DNA from: Candidatus Saccharimonadota bacterium
GTDB lineage: Bacteria > Patescibacteriota > Saccharimonadia > Saccharimonadales > Saccharimonadaceae
Direction of reading: 5' to 3'
DNA: 64,000 nt
NCBI GenBank assembly: GCA_015999875.1
Contig: JAECRG010000002.1
Coordinates: 90,048 to 154,047 of the forward strand
Within the stretch, counting starts at the first letter, position 1, and every line of letters starts with the position of its first letter. The position numbers and the translations under genes were made by a program. Below, in pieces: positions 51,479-58,561 of this stretch. The notes beneath the pieces were generated by a model, which made no database searches, was not told where the DNA came from, and saw nothing but the letters and a program-made list of their open reading frames with translations.

Positions 51479-51562
51479 TCAATCGACGACGAGTTCTCCT
51501 GCGCTCGCGGCGATCTCTTCGATCAATGCTGCGGTGAACTCGGCGGTTCCATACTGGGGCAT
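51479..51562 (-). CDS. 27-residue small protein
   Basis: ATG 51562 to TGA 51479-51481 encodes an acidic, Ala-rich helix that begins MPQYGTAEFTAALIEEI and ends GELVVD. It has a real promoter: TTGCTT (51635-51640, minus), 17 bp, extended TATAGT (51612-51617), and GAGAGGA before the ATG. A structured 3' region and a terminator follow. The good expression signals suggest a genuine small protein; it could equally be a leader. The charge pattern is like a RiPP leader, which is speculation. Confidence 0.5.
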   Translation of the reverse strand: MPQYGTAEFTAALIEEIAASAGELVVD

Positions 51563-51697
51563 GTCCTGTCCTCTCTTCGTGTCCTAGGCCTTGCGCTTTG
51601 GACGTGAATGTACTATAGCATAAAAGCTATGAAAAAGCAATGCTTATTTTTATTATTAAATATTTATGCCTATATAAAAGTAGTCAAAACGAATTGA

Positions 51698-51746
51698 GGG
51701 CGCCCCCGCTCACAAAACCGGTGTGGTCTCATGAGCGGGAACGCCC
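51698..51746 (-). terminator. Hairpin after the lipoprotein-like gene
   Basis: GGGCG (51698-51702) pairs with CGCCC (51742-51746) and CCCGCTCA (51705-51712) with TGAGCGGG (51732-51739). It lies just beyond the stop of the minus-strand gene. Confidence 0.7.
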
Positions 51747-51763
51747 CGGGGTGGATGGGATGT

Positions 51764-52276
51764 TTATTGGTCGCCGACATGACGTGGGCAGGCGGATACC
51801 CAGTTGAATTCGTTGACACCGAGGAAATCCTCGGTTGCGAATTCAAACTTGGTGTCGAGCTGCCGATCTGGCGAAACTGGCACGAGAAACTGCTGGTCAG
51901 ACTCGCTGTCTCCGACGATGAGGGCTTTGACGAACGTGTCGGCGTTGTACGAAGCCGTTACGACGATTTCTTCGCCGGACTCGTCTAGCTTGAGCTTCAT
52001 GCCGTAGGCTTCGCCACTGGTATTTGCGGTGCTCACGGCGACCGTGCGGTGGTCGTAGTTGATGCCGCACCAGTAGCGGCCATCGGCGCGTACGAACTCG
52101 TCTGTGATCTCCTTCGTGTAACTTGCCGGTGGTGCAAGACGTGTGTCTTGCGCAGCTTTGTCTTCTGTGGCCCCGCAGGCCGTGGCTGCCAGTATGGCGG
52201 CCGTCGAAACGCCGAGGATCGCCACGCGACTCCTCCGCAAAACACGACGTCGAAACGTCGTTCCATTACTACCCAT
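51764..52276 (-). CDS. Putative secreted lipoprotein, 170 aa
   Basis: The N-terminus is basic (RRRVLRRSR), followed by a hydrophobic stretch (about 18-32) and a lipobox-like AATAC, so Cys34 could be lipidated. The rest is a soluble extracellular domain with two further Cys (YWCGIN, SACPRH). Codon use is GC-richer than in the core genes. TATAAT on the minus strand lies about 16 nt before ATG 52276. I do not recognise the family; its layout resembles the gene at 52432. Confidence 0.65.
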   Translation of the reverse strand: MGSNGTTFRRRVLRRSRVAILGVSTAAILAATACGATEDKAAQDTRLAPPASYTKEITDEFVRADGRYWCGINYDHRTVAVSTANTSGEAYGMKLKLDESGEEIVVTASYNADTFVKALIVGDSESDQQFLVPVSPDRQLDTKFEFATEDFLGVNEFNWVSACPRHVGDQ

Positions 52277-52340
52277 AAATATACTTTATCATATTATAGC
52301 GATAATATCAAGTATCGGATGAATTGAGCGTGCCAATTTA

Positions 52341-52369
52341 AAGAGGCGTCACACAGGGTGACGCCTCTT
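52341..52369 (-). terminator. Terminator of the 52.4-53.0 kb gene
   Basis: AAGAGGCGTCAC (52341-52352) pairs perfectly with 52358-52369. On the minus strand CTTTAAATT follows. Confidence 0.9.
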
Positions 52370-52431
52370 GTCGAGTAACCCTTTCGGGTACTATGTGGCT
52401 GGTGGCCACGGCGCATCGATTGTGCGCAGCT

Positions 52432-52980
52432 CTACGTCTTGCAGACGTAGACCGTACGGCCTGCCATCGGTCCCCAGTCCATGTTGGACAGGGAGAGGAA
52501 GTAGGCAGAACGCTCCAGACTGGTCAGTTCCGCGACGCGGAACACTCCCGGTGTGGTTTCCAGCGCGATGCTCGCGACGGAGTGCGCGGAGACAAGTGCG
52601 TTGTTCTCGTTGGCAAACGAGATCGTTGCCGTCTCTCCGGTCCATCGCGTCGAGACGCGCAGGTTACCCACGGTTGCCGAACCATCCTGCGTGAGTGGAG
52701 CAACGATGTTGCTGCCGCAGATGTCCTCGATGGTCCCCTCGCTGTTGCCGGCGGCGGGGATCAAGGCAATCTGTCGGAGCGGTTCGGGCTCCGAATCGGT
52801 GATAGACTGGAACCACAAGGTTCCGAGCGTGCCGAGTGCAGCACCGATGCTCAGTATTGCCACGACGGCAATGATCAGCAGTGTGTGCTTCTTCGGCGCT
52901 TTGGACGGGTCTGGCTTGGGCAGCGGCTTGCCGCCGATGGCGGGCTTGCTGGTGTCTGTCAGGTTCGAGCTGATGCTCAT
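52432..52980 (-). CDS. Membrane-anchored extracellular protein, 182 aa
   Basis: A Pro/Lys-rich cytoplasmic N-terminus (about 1-31) precedes one membrane segment (about 33-56). The extracellular domain (about 60-182) has two Cys (DICGSN, YVCKT) that could form a disulfide. I do not recognise it. The promoter is TTGACT-N17-TATTAT. Codon use is GC-rich, as for the gene at 51764. A single-gene unit with a strong terminator. Confidence 0.66.
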   Translation of the reverse strand: MSISSNLTDTSKPAIGGKPLPKPDPSKAPKKHTLLIIAVVAILSIGAALGTLGTLWFQSITDSEPEPLRQIALIPAAGNSEGTIEDICGSNIVAPLTQDGSATVGNLRVSTRWTGETATISFANENNALVSAHSVASIALETTPGVFRVAELTSLERSAYFLSLSNMDWGPMAGRTVYVCKT

Positions 52981-53023
52981 GGCTATTCCGTTCTGTTGAT
53001 GGATTGAAAAAAGCCTGATTGAG

Positions 53024-53052
53024 ATAATAGCATATTATTACATATAAGTCAA
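53024..53052 (-). promoter_or_regulatory. Promoter of the 52.4-53.0 kb gene
   Basis: On the minus strand TTGACT (53047-53052) and TATTAT (53024-53029) are 17 bp apart, giving a leader of about 35 nt. Confidence 0.8.
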
Positions 53053-53056
53053 GTAT

Positions 53057-53914
53057 CTATCGCAACGTCCACTGATTTGCCCCAAGCGCTCGTACTACGC
53101 CATTTATCTCAAGCATGGTGAGTTCACTGGAGAATGTGCTTGTATCGAGTTGGCCTGCACGCTGGAGCTCTTCACCGTCACGTATGCCGCTAGAGAGCAA
53201 TTCGATAATTTTTGCCTGGTATTCATTGTCGCCAAGTGGTATCTTCAGCTGATTCTCAATTTCACTCGGCATAATAACCTCTAAGATGTCCTCTACTCTC
53301 GTAACAGGCGTTGCACCTTGACGAAGCAATTGATTGCAACCAGCGCTCAGGGGACTAGTGATGTTTCCCGGCACTACAAATACTTCTTTCCCCTGTTCTA
53401 GTGCGCGGGCTGCTGTAGATAATGTACCGCTACGAGCGGCAGCTTCAGTGATGAGCACTCCATCGCCGAGTCCACTCACTATACGGTTGCGTTCGAGAAA
53501 CCGATGCTGCATAGGTGGCACGTCAGGTTCGTACTCGCTCAGGATGGCACCACCGCTCGCGAGTATGTCTATACCAAGCTGCCGATGGCTATGAGGGGTT
53601 ATCTTAGAAAGGCCGTTTGCTAGCACAGCGAGGGTATTACCTCGTGCTTCTAGCGCTGCTCGGTGTGCGATACCGTCGACACCAAGCGCGAGTCCGCTCA
53701 CGACTACCACTCCCCTTTTGGCGAGCTCGTAGGCAAGTTTGCGGGTAACCTCTTGGCCGTATCTGGTCGGCTTACGGGTACCTACGATAGTAATTGTGGG
53801 TTGACGCTTGGCCGGTAATGTTCCAATGTAATATAACGCTTGTGGTTTTGGATTTACAGAGGTGAGAATTTTTGTAAATTCGTTTTCATCTGGTAATATC
53901 TTGTTGATTTTCAT
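53057..53914 (-). CDS. dprA: DNA-processing protein DprA
   Basis: DprA protects incoming single-stranded DNA and loads RecA during natural transformation. The protein of 285 residues shows the Rossmann core with IVGTRKPTRYG, VVSGLALGVDGIAHRAAL, ANGLSKITPHSHR, SEYEPDVPP, FLERNRIVSGL, ITEAAARSGTL and GCNQLLRQGA, and a C-terminal winged helix. I use ATG 53914; a minus-strand TATAAT lies about 24 nt upstream. The frame continues upstream without support. Together with recO and the pilins it fits DNA uptake. Confidence 0.93.
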   Translation of the reverse strand: MKINKILPDENEFTKILTSVNPKPQALYYIGTLPAKRQPTITIVGTRKPTRYGQEVTRKLAYELAKRGVVVVSGLALGVDGIAHRAALEARGNTLAVLANGLSKITPHSHRQLGIDILASGGAILSEYEPDVPPMQHRFLERNRIVSGLGDGVLITEAAARSGTLSTAARALEQGKEVFVVPGNITSPLSAGCNQLLRQGATPVTRVEDILEVIMPSEIENQLKIPLGDNEYQAKIIELLSSGIRDGEELQRAGQLDTSTFSSELTMLEINGVVRALGANQWTLR

Positions 53915-53933
53915 AGCTTTTGTGTGAAAAGTG

Positions 53934-53962
53934 TTGACATTATAGAATATAAATGCTAATAT
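53934..53962 (+). promoter_or_regulatory. Strong promoter of the 54 kb ncRNA
   Basis: TTGACA (53934-53939), exactly 17 bp, then TAATAT (53957-53962) preceded by TGC, an extended -10. It points away from dprA, and no coding region lies downstream. Confidence 0.85.
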
Positions 53963-53968
53963 GAGTAA

Positions 53969-54284
53969 CGATTGAGTGGCCTGCGAGGGCATTCAAACGA
54001 ACCTTATACCCCCTATTCTAACTTATGTTAGGTTGTGTGCAATGTGTTCTCTAAGTAATCTACCCTCCGCTTTTTGGACTAAATAGCATTGCACGCATAC
54101 TAACCCCTTTAACTGCCCTTTATTCAAAGGCGGACCTCTTGTTAGCGAGTATGTCAAATATTGATCTTTGGATCAGGCGCCGATCTTATGAGTTTTGATC
54201 GTGACGCTTCGCTGCTGGGAAGCCCGGGTGGGTTGAAGGGTGAAATGGCGCCAGGTGATGCCCACCCTTACCTGGCGCTTTTTT
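53969..54284 (+). ncRNA. Candidate structured ncRNA of about 315 nt
   Basis: A strong promoter and an intrinsic terminator bracket a region without a plausible gene. Hairpins visible: CTAAC/GTTAG (54018-54031), an 11-bp TGTGTGCAATG helix (54034-54044 with 54087-54097), CCTTT/AAAGG (54117-54130) and TGATC/GATCA (54162-54175). AAGGGTG (54236-54242) can pair with CACCCTT (54263-54269), in conflict with the terminator stem. I could not match it to tmRNA, RNase P RNA, SRP RNA or 6S RNA. Confidence 0.65.
54248..54284 (+). terminator. Intrinsic terminator of the ncRNA
   Basis: GCGCCAGGT (54248-54256) pairs with ACCTGGCGC (54270-54278), followed by six Ts (54279-54284). Confidence 0.93.
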
Positions 54285-54306
54285 GTTGGAGAAATTTATC
54301 CATTGA

Positions 54307-54336
54307 AAGACCCGCCATATCACTATGGCGGGTCTT
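54307..54336 (-). terminator. Terminator of the 54.4-54.7 kb gene
   Basis: AAGACCCGCCATA (54307-54319) pairs with TATGGCGGGTCTT (54324-54336), a 13-bp stem with a TCAC loop. On the minus strand TTTCAATGG follows. Confidence 0.88.
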
Positions 54337-54353
54337 GTGGCTGAGTTGACTAC

Positions 54354-54707
54354 CTATATCCCGACGAGCTCGCCGAGCAGGTCCTTGATTTCCCGCGCAC
54401 TCAGGCTTCGGCAGTCGATCGTCTCGACGACTGGCCCCTCTGTATAGTGACGGTAGTGGTGGCAGAGCTCCCCTTTGTTGCTTATAGAGAAGTCTGTGCG
54501 TCCGATGCGGCGAACACGTCGCTTTACCTCGATGCACTCGCTGTACTGAAGGGCGTTATCTCCGTCCCAGCTTTCGTCTCCCCATGAGACGATTTTCACT
54601 GATCTGCGAATCGAGAGCGTGCTGAGTTTCGTACTCCAGCGTCGTTTCTTGACTTCGGCGCTAAGTCTATCGGCAAGTTGTGCGTGAAGCTGCTGGTCGG
54701 TGTCCAT
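54354..54707 (-). CDS. Hypothetical protein, 117 aa
   Basis: This small soluble protein is rich in Arg and Ser, with a helical N-terminus, a middle beta part and two Cys (YSECIEV and ETIDCRSL). I do not recognise it. AAGGAGCC precedes ATG 54707, the best type of ribosome binding site in this genome. It is a single-gene unit with a strong terminator. Confidence 0.6.
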   Translation of the reverse strand: MDTDQQLHAQLADRLSAEVKKRRWSTKLSTLSIRRSVKIVSWGDESWDGDNALQYSECIEVKRRVRRIGRTDFSISNKGELCHHYRHYTEGPVVETIDCRSLSAREIKDLLGELVGI

Positions 54708-54781
54708 GAGGCTCCTTAGGTCTAGGTGTCAAAGCTCCAATTCTGGAGAGTGACAGGTTGATGTATTCCAAGCACTGACTC

Positions 54782-54810
54782 TCGACAAAACTGGTTATAC
54801 TATATACTAT
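54782..54810 (+). promoter_or_regulatory. Promoter of the mini-gene at 54.84 kb
   Basis: TCGACA (54782-54787), 17 bp, TACTAT (54805-54810); a TATACT also overlaps it (54803-54808). It faces right, towards the 7-codon ORF. Confidence 0.6.
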
Positions 54811-54843
54811 TGTCTGCTTAATGTCTATATAGGAGGTCTAGGT

Positions 54844-54867
54844 ATGAGGATTTATTCCCGAAAGTAG
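54844..54867 (+). CDS. Seven-residue ORF with a perfect Shine-Dalgarno
   Basis: The ORF MRIYSRK runs from ATG 54844 to TAG 54865-54867. AGGAGG (54831-54836) stands 7 nt before the ATG. After it come a hairpin GCCCCACCAAC/GTTGGCGGGGC (54871-54881, 54888-54898) and a terminator at 54903-54926. The whole transcript would be about 110 nt. It could be a leader-peptide-like or small RNA gene; translation is not proven. Confidence 0.4.
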   Translation: MRIYSRK

Positions 54868-54902
54868 TCAGCCCCACCAACTTGTAGGTTGGCGGGGCGT
54901 GA

Positions 54903-54926
54903 GATCACTCTGTGTGATCATTTTTT
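54903..54926 (+). terminator. Terminator of the mini-gene transcript
   Basis: GATCAC (54903-54908) pairs with GTGATC (54914-54919), followed by ATTTTTT. It overlaps the end of the opposite gene. Confidence 0.75.
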
Positions 54927-55409
54927 GACTGCTTCGATCAGATATCCGGCAATCTCCTCAAAGCACTCAAGCTCTTCGTCACTGACTCGCTCGAGTGATT
55001 TGTGCGTGAAATCTAGCTGCCTCGCCGTATTGTCTCCTGCCGAATCGATGAACCAGTACACGATACAGCCCTCGGCGGATACGTAGAACTGATACGTATT
55101 ACCGGATGCCTCGGCTATTCCGAGATACCACATCAACTCCGAGCGTTCCTCGGCGATAACGTCGATGTATGAAACGGTCTCTCGGCCCAATCGAGTATCG
55201 AAAGTCTCGATCATTCCGATAAGTCCTTCAAGTGCTGTTATAGCCCATGGAAAATCTGGAACAGTCTCCTCGGTGGACTTGGCGTGCGCGCAGGCCATAT
55301 GATAGTTGCGCGTAGTTTTGAGTCGGTTGACGACTGGTTCAAGGTCGATAGTGAGCTCTTCGATGGCATGCATGGCACCCTTCCTTACGGGTCGCGGTTG
55401 TCTTGTCAA
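54918..55409 (-). CDS. Hypothetical acidic protein, 163 aa
   Basis: I do not recognise this protein. It is acidic and helical, with a small beta segment in the middle (GNTYQFYVSAEGCIVYWFID). No membrane segment or signal peptide is present. AAGGAAGG precedes ATG 55409 and TACAAT lies further upstream on the minus strand. A single-gene unit. Confidence 0.62.
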   Translation of the reverse strand: MTRQPRPVRKGAMHAIEELTIDLEPVVNRLKTTRNYHMACAHAKSTEETVPDFPWAITALEGLIGMIETFDTRLGRETVSYIDVIAEERSELMWYLGIAEASGNTYQFYVSAEGCIVYWFIDSAGDNTARQLDFTHKSLERVSDEELECFEEIAGYLIEAVKK

Positions 55410-55479
55410 AAATGCAATCTATTTTATTGTATATATAATCGTCATTTTCCGCAATCTACGGTATAGTATGTAGTTGATT

Positions 55480-56553
55480 ATGCATGACGCTCACCCACTT
55501 AGAATTTTCTGGTTTTCTGGTTTACTAACTATCTTGCTCGCGGCCGTCGTGGGCTACTACGACGGGCTGCTCGGCCTGTGGCTCTTTGCTATACTTGTGG
55601 TGCTTGAGGTGACATTGAGCTTTGATAACGCCGTAGTAAACAGTAAAGTACTCGCTACTATGTCGCGATTCTGGCAGACGATATTTTTGACCGTAGGTAT
55701 CTTTATTGCGGTGTTTGTGGTGAGGTTTTTGCTGCCAATTGTGATCGTACAGATTGCGAGTGGTCTCGGTTTCGTGGAGGTGGTGAATCTGGCTATATAT
55801 GATGCTGAGCATTATGGCCACGTGCTACACGAAGCTGCGCCTATGATCGATGCGTTCGGTGGCGCGTTCCTTCTCATGGTGGCACTGAGTTATTTCCTTG
55901 ACCGCGATAAAGAAGTTCACTGGCTCAAGAAGATAGAGCCATGGCTTGCAAAAGCTGGCCAATTCGACAATATGCGCGTGTCACTTATGCTAGGGCTCGC
56001 GGCGGTGTTGTACTTCACTGTAAATGAGAAATATCAAGAAGTCGTGCTAATCTCAAGCGTATTGGGTATATTGCTGCACCTCGGTCTTGGATTACTAGAA
56101 TCGTTCTTTGCGAATCATGAAAAACACGACGAAGCTACTCGCAAAAAGACCGGCAGCTTCAAGGCCAAGACTGGTATGGCTGCTTTTGCAAGCTTTATGT
56201 ATCTCGAGGTGCTCGACGCATCATTTAGCTTTGATGGCGTGATCGGAGCATTTGCTATCACTTCTAGCATTTTACTGATTATTGCGGGTCTCGGCGTGGG
56301 GGCAATCTGGGTTCGTTCTATGACTGTGTATCTGCTACGAGCTGGTACGCTCGCTAAGTATCGCTATCTGGAGCATGGTGCTCATTGGGCCATCTTGGCA
56401 CTTGGTGCAGTGATGATGATCAAGATCTACGGTGTGCAGCTGCCAGAGTGGATGATCGGTGGATTGGGCTTGGTGTTTGTGGCTACGGCTATCGTATCGA
56501 GTGTACTCGAGAAGCGTCGCATGGATCGTGGCACTATTGCAAAAAAAGCTTAA
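55480..56553 (+). CDS. DUF475/TerC-like integral membrane protein
   Basis: The protein of 357 residues has about nine hydrophobic segments and belongs to the DUF475 group, distant relatives of TerC, which are linked to metal export (manganese) or tellurite resistance. Conserved acidic residues in membrane segments are visible in VVLEVTLSFDNAVVN and LEVLDASFSFDGVIGAFA, likely metal ligands. TATAGT (55462-55467) lies 12 nt before ATG 55480; the in-frame TTG at 55474 is less likely. Two tiny membrane proteins follow. Confidence 0.86.
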   Translation: MHDAHPLRIFWFSGLLTILLAAVVGYYDGLLGLWLFAILVVLEVTLSFDNAVVNSKVLATMSRFWQTIFLTVGIFIAVFVVRFLLPIVIVQIASGLGFVEVVNLAIYDAEHYGHVLHEAAPMIDAFGGAFLLMVALSYFLDRDKEVHWLKKIEPWLAKAGQFDNMRVSLMLGLAAVLYFTVNEKYQEVVLISSVLGILLHLGLGLLESFFANHEKHDEATRKKTGSFKAKTGMAAFASFMYLEVLDASFSFDGVIGAFAITSSILLIIAGLGVGAIWVRSMTVYLLRAGTLAKYRYLEHGAHWAILALGAVMMIKIYGVQLPEWMIGGLGLVFVATAIVSSVLEKRRMDRGTIAKKA

Positions 56554-56646
56554 GTATGATATGATATAGTTAAGTAGATCATACGATTTGCTGGTAGTTA
56601 CTACCCTCGCACAGTATCTGTTGCGAGACTGGCGGAAGGAAATCCA

Positions 56647-56799
56647 TTGAAGGTTCGAGAAGAACTCGGTCGACGCTTCGATAAGCGCCTCGCACAGCTC
56701 TATTTCGGCAACCCCTGGCACCTTGTATGGTTGCTTGGTGCTGTTCTACTCATCATTGTCGCGGTCATTGCGATTGCGTCGTTCATCGGTATCCGATGA
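56647..56799 (+). CDS. 50-residue membrane protein with TTG start
   Basis: The frame TTG 56647 to TGA 56797-56799 encodes an amphipathic, Arg-rich N-terminus (KVREELGRRFDKRLAQLYFG) and one membrane helix (about 26-46). AAGGA (56636-56640) has 6-nt spacing to TTG. The 70-nt leader folds into GGTAG/CTACC and CTCGCA/TGCGAG hairpins. The stop overlaps the start of the next small gene. I do not recognise it; size and layout resemble toxin or small regulator membrane peptides. Confidence 0.6.
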   Translation: MKVREELGRRFDKRLAQLYFGNPWHLVWLLGAVLLIIVAVIAIASFIGIR

Positions 56800-56930
56800 A
56801 AGGGCGTAAAGCGCAAAAAGCGCTTGTTGATGAGCTGAGTCTGTGCAAAATCGTCATCATGGCGGTAATCATCATGGCAGTGGCTGCGTTCATTTACAAG
56901 TTCGCCGACATTGTCCGGCTTTTTTCCTGA
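56796..56930 (+). CDS. 44-residue membrane protein, coupled
   Basis: ATG 56796 overlaps the TGA of the 50-residue protein (ATGA). The product has a basic N-terminus and one membrane helix (about 17-36), ending KFADIVRLFS. GCCG/CGGC followed by TTTTTT at the 3' end (about 56903-56925) forms a terminator inside the coding end. The pair is a compact two-gene operon of unknown role. Confidence 0.58.
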   Translation: MKGRKAQKALVDELSLCKIVIMAVIIMAVAAFIYKFADIVRLFS

Positions 56931-57006
56931 ATCATTCGTCTCGGTGGCGGTGGTTTTCGGGCGGAGTCGGAATTTCTTCCGCCTCCCCCAACCTGTGGTG
57001 TTATGG

Positions 57007-57438
57007 TTATGACGCTACGGGTTGTGGGAGGCTTTTACTGCATGAGTCACATAGACCGCTCAGTTCGACGGTGTGGCTTTTAAGTATAAACTGATGTCTG
57101 TTGGCAATAAGCGTGAGTACGTCTTCGAGGGTGTCACTCGCGATCTCTTCTACGCTGCCACAGTGTTCACAGATCATATGGTGATGATGTGGCTTGAACG
57201 GCTCCGCAAGCTCAGTAAACGGTGTCCAGCCACGTATCGTGGTAGTCGTGATGCCGAGTTTAGTGAAGAGTTCGAGTGTGCGGTAGACGCTTGCTCTGTC
57301 TACCTGTGGTGTGCGCTTGGCGATCTCGCCATTTTTAAGTGGTTCGTCTGTATGCGAGAGCGTCTCAAATACAGCTTGACGAGGTTTGGTGACACTCTGG
57401 CCGGCTGTTTTGAGGATTGATTCTAAATCTGAATGCAT
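57007..57438 (-). CDS. Fur-family metal-dependent repressor
   Basis: The 143-residue protein has the Fur winged helix (GQSVTKPRQAVFETLSH, RASVYRTLELF) and dimer domain with HHHHMICEHCG and LCDSCS, the two CxxC pairs of a structural zinc site. Metal specificity (Fe, Zn, Mn or peroxide) cannot be decided. TATACT (57445-57450, minus) ends 6 nt before ATG 57438, so its mRNA should be leaderless. The perfect palindrome at 57455-57479 covers its -35 area, so autorepression is likely. Confidence 0.92.
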   Translation of the reverse strand: MHSDLESILKTAGQSVTKPRQAVFETLSHTDEPLKNGEIAKRTPQVDRASVYRTLELFTKLGITTTTIRGWTPFTELAEPFKPHHHHMICEHCGSVEEIASDTLEDVLTLIANRHQFILKSHTVELSGLCDSCSKSLPQPVAS

Positions 57439-57454
57439 AGGGTGAGTATATCAC

Positions 57455-57479
57455 ATAAATGCGACGTAATCGCATTTAT
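57455..57479. promoter_or_regulatory. 25-bp perfect palindrome, probable Fur-family operator
   Basis: ATAAATGCGA (57455-57464) and TCGCATTTAT (57470-57479) are exact reverse complements with CGTAA between. It lies between the divergent Fur-family and ATPase genes, over the -35 region of the regulator. An extra half site ATGCGACATTT follows near 57488. Fur-family boxes usually have A/T-rich arms of this length. Confidence 0.85.
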
Positions 57480-57537
57480 TATAATATATGCGACATTTTT
57501 GCAAAAAATAATACCTACCGTCATAATGATTCATGAT

Positions 57538-58464
57538 ATGAAAATAGCATTTGTAGGAAAAGGTGGAAGCGGCAAGACCACGACGGCGGCCCTCTTCGCA
57601 CGATATATGCAGCAGCGTGGTCACCGGACGCTTGCGCTCGATGCAGATATAAACCAGCACTTTGCTGCTGCTCTTGATTATGAGGGTAAGCTAGCGAATA
57701 TGGGTATGGAGATTGACCGAATTAAACAACATCTTGCTGGTGTAAATGCTCTCTTCGAAATAGATGAGATGAAAAAGACCACCCCGCCAGGTCGTGGTTC
57801 AAATCTAGTGACACTTGATGCGAGTGATTGGTTTATGCAAGAGTTTACTGAAGATGCAGATGGTGTACGCATAGCTGGTGCTGGCGAAATACCGGAAGGT
57901 AATGTGGGGGTGCGTTGCTATCATAGCCTCAATGGAGCGGTCGAGCTGCTACTTGGACATATGGCTGATAAGGACGATGACATGGTGATTGTCGATATGA
58001 CAGCAGGTGCTGACGCCCTCTCTTCAACACTGTTTGCTAAGGTCGATGCGCTAGTGTTGGTGGTAGAACCAACCCGTAAATCTCTTGGTGTCTATGTGCA
58101 GCTCATGCCGGCTATCGAGAAGTATGGCCTACCACTTTATGTAGTGGCAAATAAGACTGTTGAACAGTCAGACACTAACTTTATATTAGAAACAATCCCG
58201 GAACTAGTCGCCGTATTACCGCAATCACCGTATATACGTGCTCGCGAACGTGGACAGCATGTCAAGATGGAGCGAGACTTGATAAATCAGCTAGGGATAC
58301 TAGCTGCGCATGTCCTTGCGACACCGAGGGATTGGCAGGGAATGCAGCAGCGAAGTTACGAGCTTCATCTCAAAAACGCCGATGATTGGGCTGGAGAGCA
58401 GATAAAAAACCAGATTGATCCAGGCTTCTCACTTGCAAATGCGGTAACGCGTCTGCAGAAATAG
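57538..58464 (+). CDS. CooC/MinD-like P-loop ATPase
   Basis: The protein of 308 residues has a deviant Walker A KIAFVGKGGSGKTT at the start, switch-like VIVDMTAGADAL and the VVANK motif, typical of the SIMIBI class (CooC, MinD, ParA). The closest type I recognise is CooC, which inserts nickel in carbon monoxide dehydrogenase, but no such enzyme is near. Sharing an operator with a Fur-family repressor suggests a metal-related role. CATAAT (57522-57527) ends 10 nt before ATG 57538. Confidence 0.83.
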   Translation: MKIAFVGKGGSGKTTTAALFARYMQQRGHRTLALDADINQHFAAALDYEGKLANMGMEIDRIKQHLAGVNALFEIDEMKKTTPPGRGSNLVTLDASDWFMQEFTEDADGVRIAGAGEIPEGNVGVRCYHSLNGAVELLLGHMADKDDDMVIVDMTAGADALSSTLFAKVDALVLVVEPTRKSLGVYVQLMPAIEKYGLPLYVVANKTVEQSDTNFILETIPELVAVLPQSPYIRARERGQHVKMERDLINQLGILAAHVLATPRDWQGMQQRSYELHLKNADDWAGEQIKNQIDPGFSLANAVTRLQK

Positions 58465-58561
58465 TGATACGGGTCGACACGAGAAACTATCCTTTGGTAA
58501 GGTGGTTTTTTGTGCCGGCTCATATGAGTCGGAATACACTACTTTGAAAGCTGGTTTCACC

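Noticed and set aside
51264..51482. N-terminal extension of topA by 73 residues
   Set aside because: It covers a hairpin, a terminator and noncoding leader, and does not resemble topoisomerase; MAKNLVIVESPAKA is the normal N-terminus.
54236..54256. T-box-like AGGGTG...GGCGCC motif
   Set aside because: The conserved GGTGG-ACCGCG box is not matched, and no aminoacyl-tRNA or amino-acid gene follows on the plus strand.
54161..54349. 62-codon open frame on the plus strand
   Set aside because: It starts with TTG without a ribosome site, runs through two strong terminators and has no protein-like composition.
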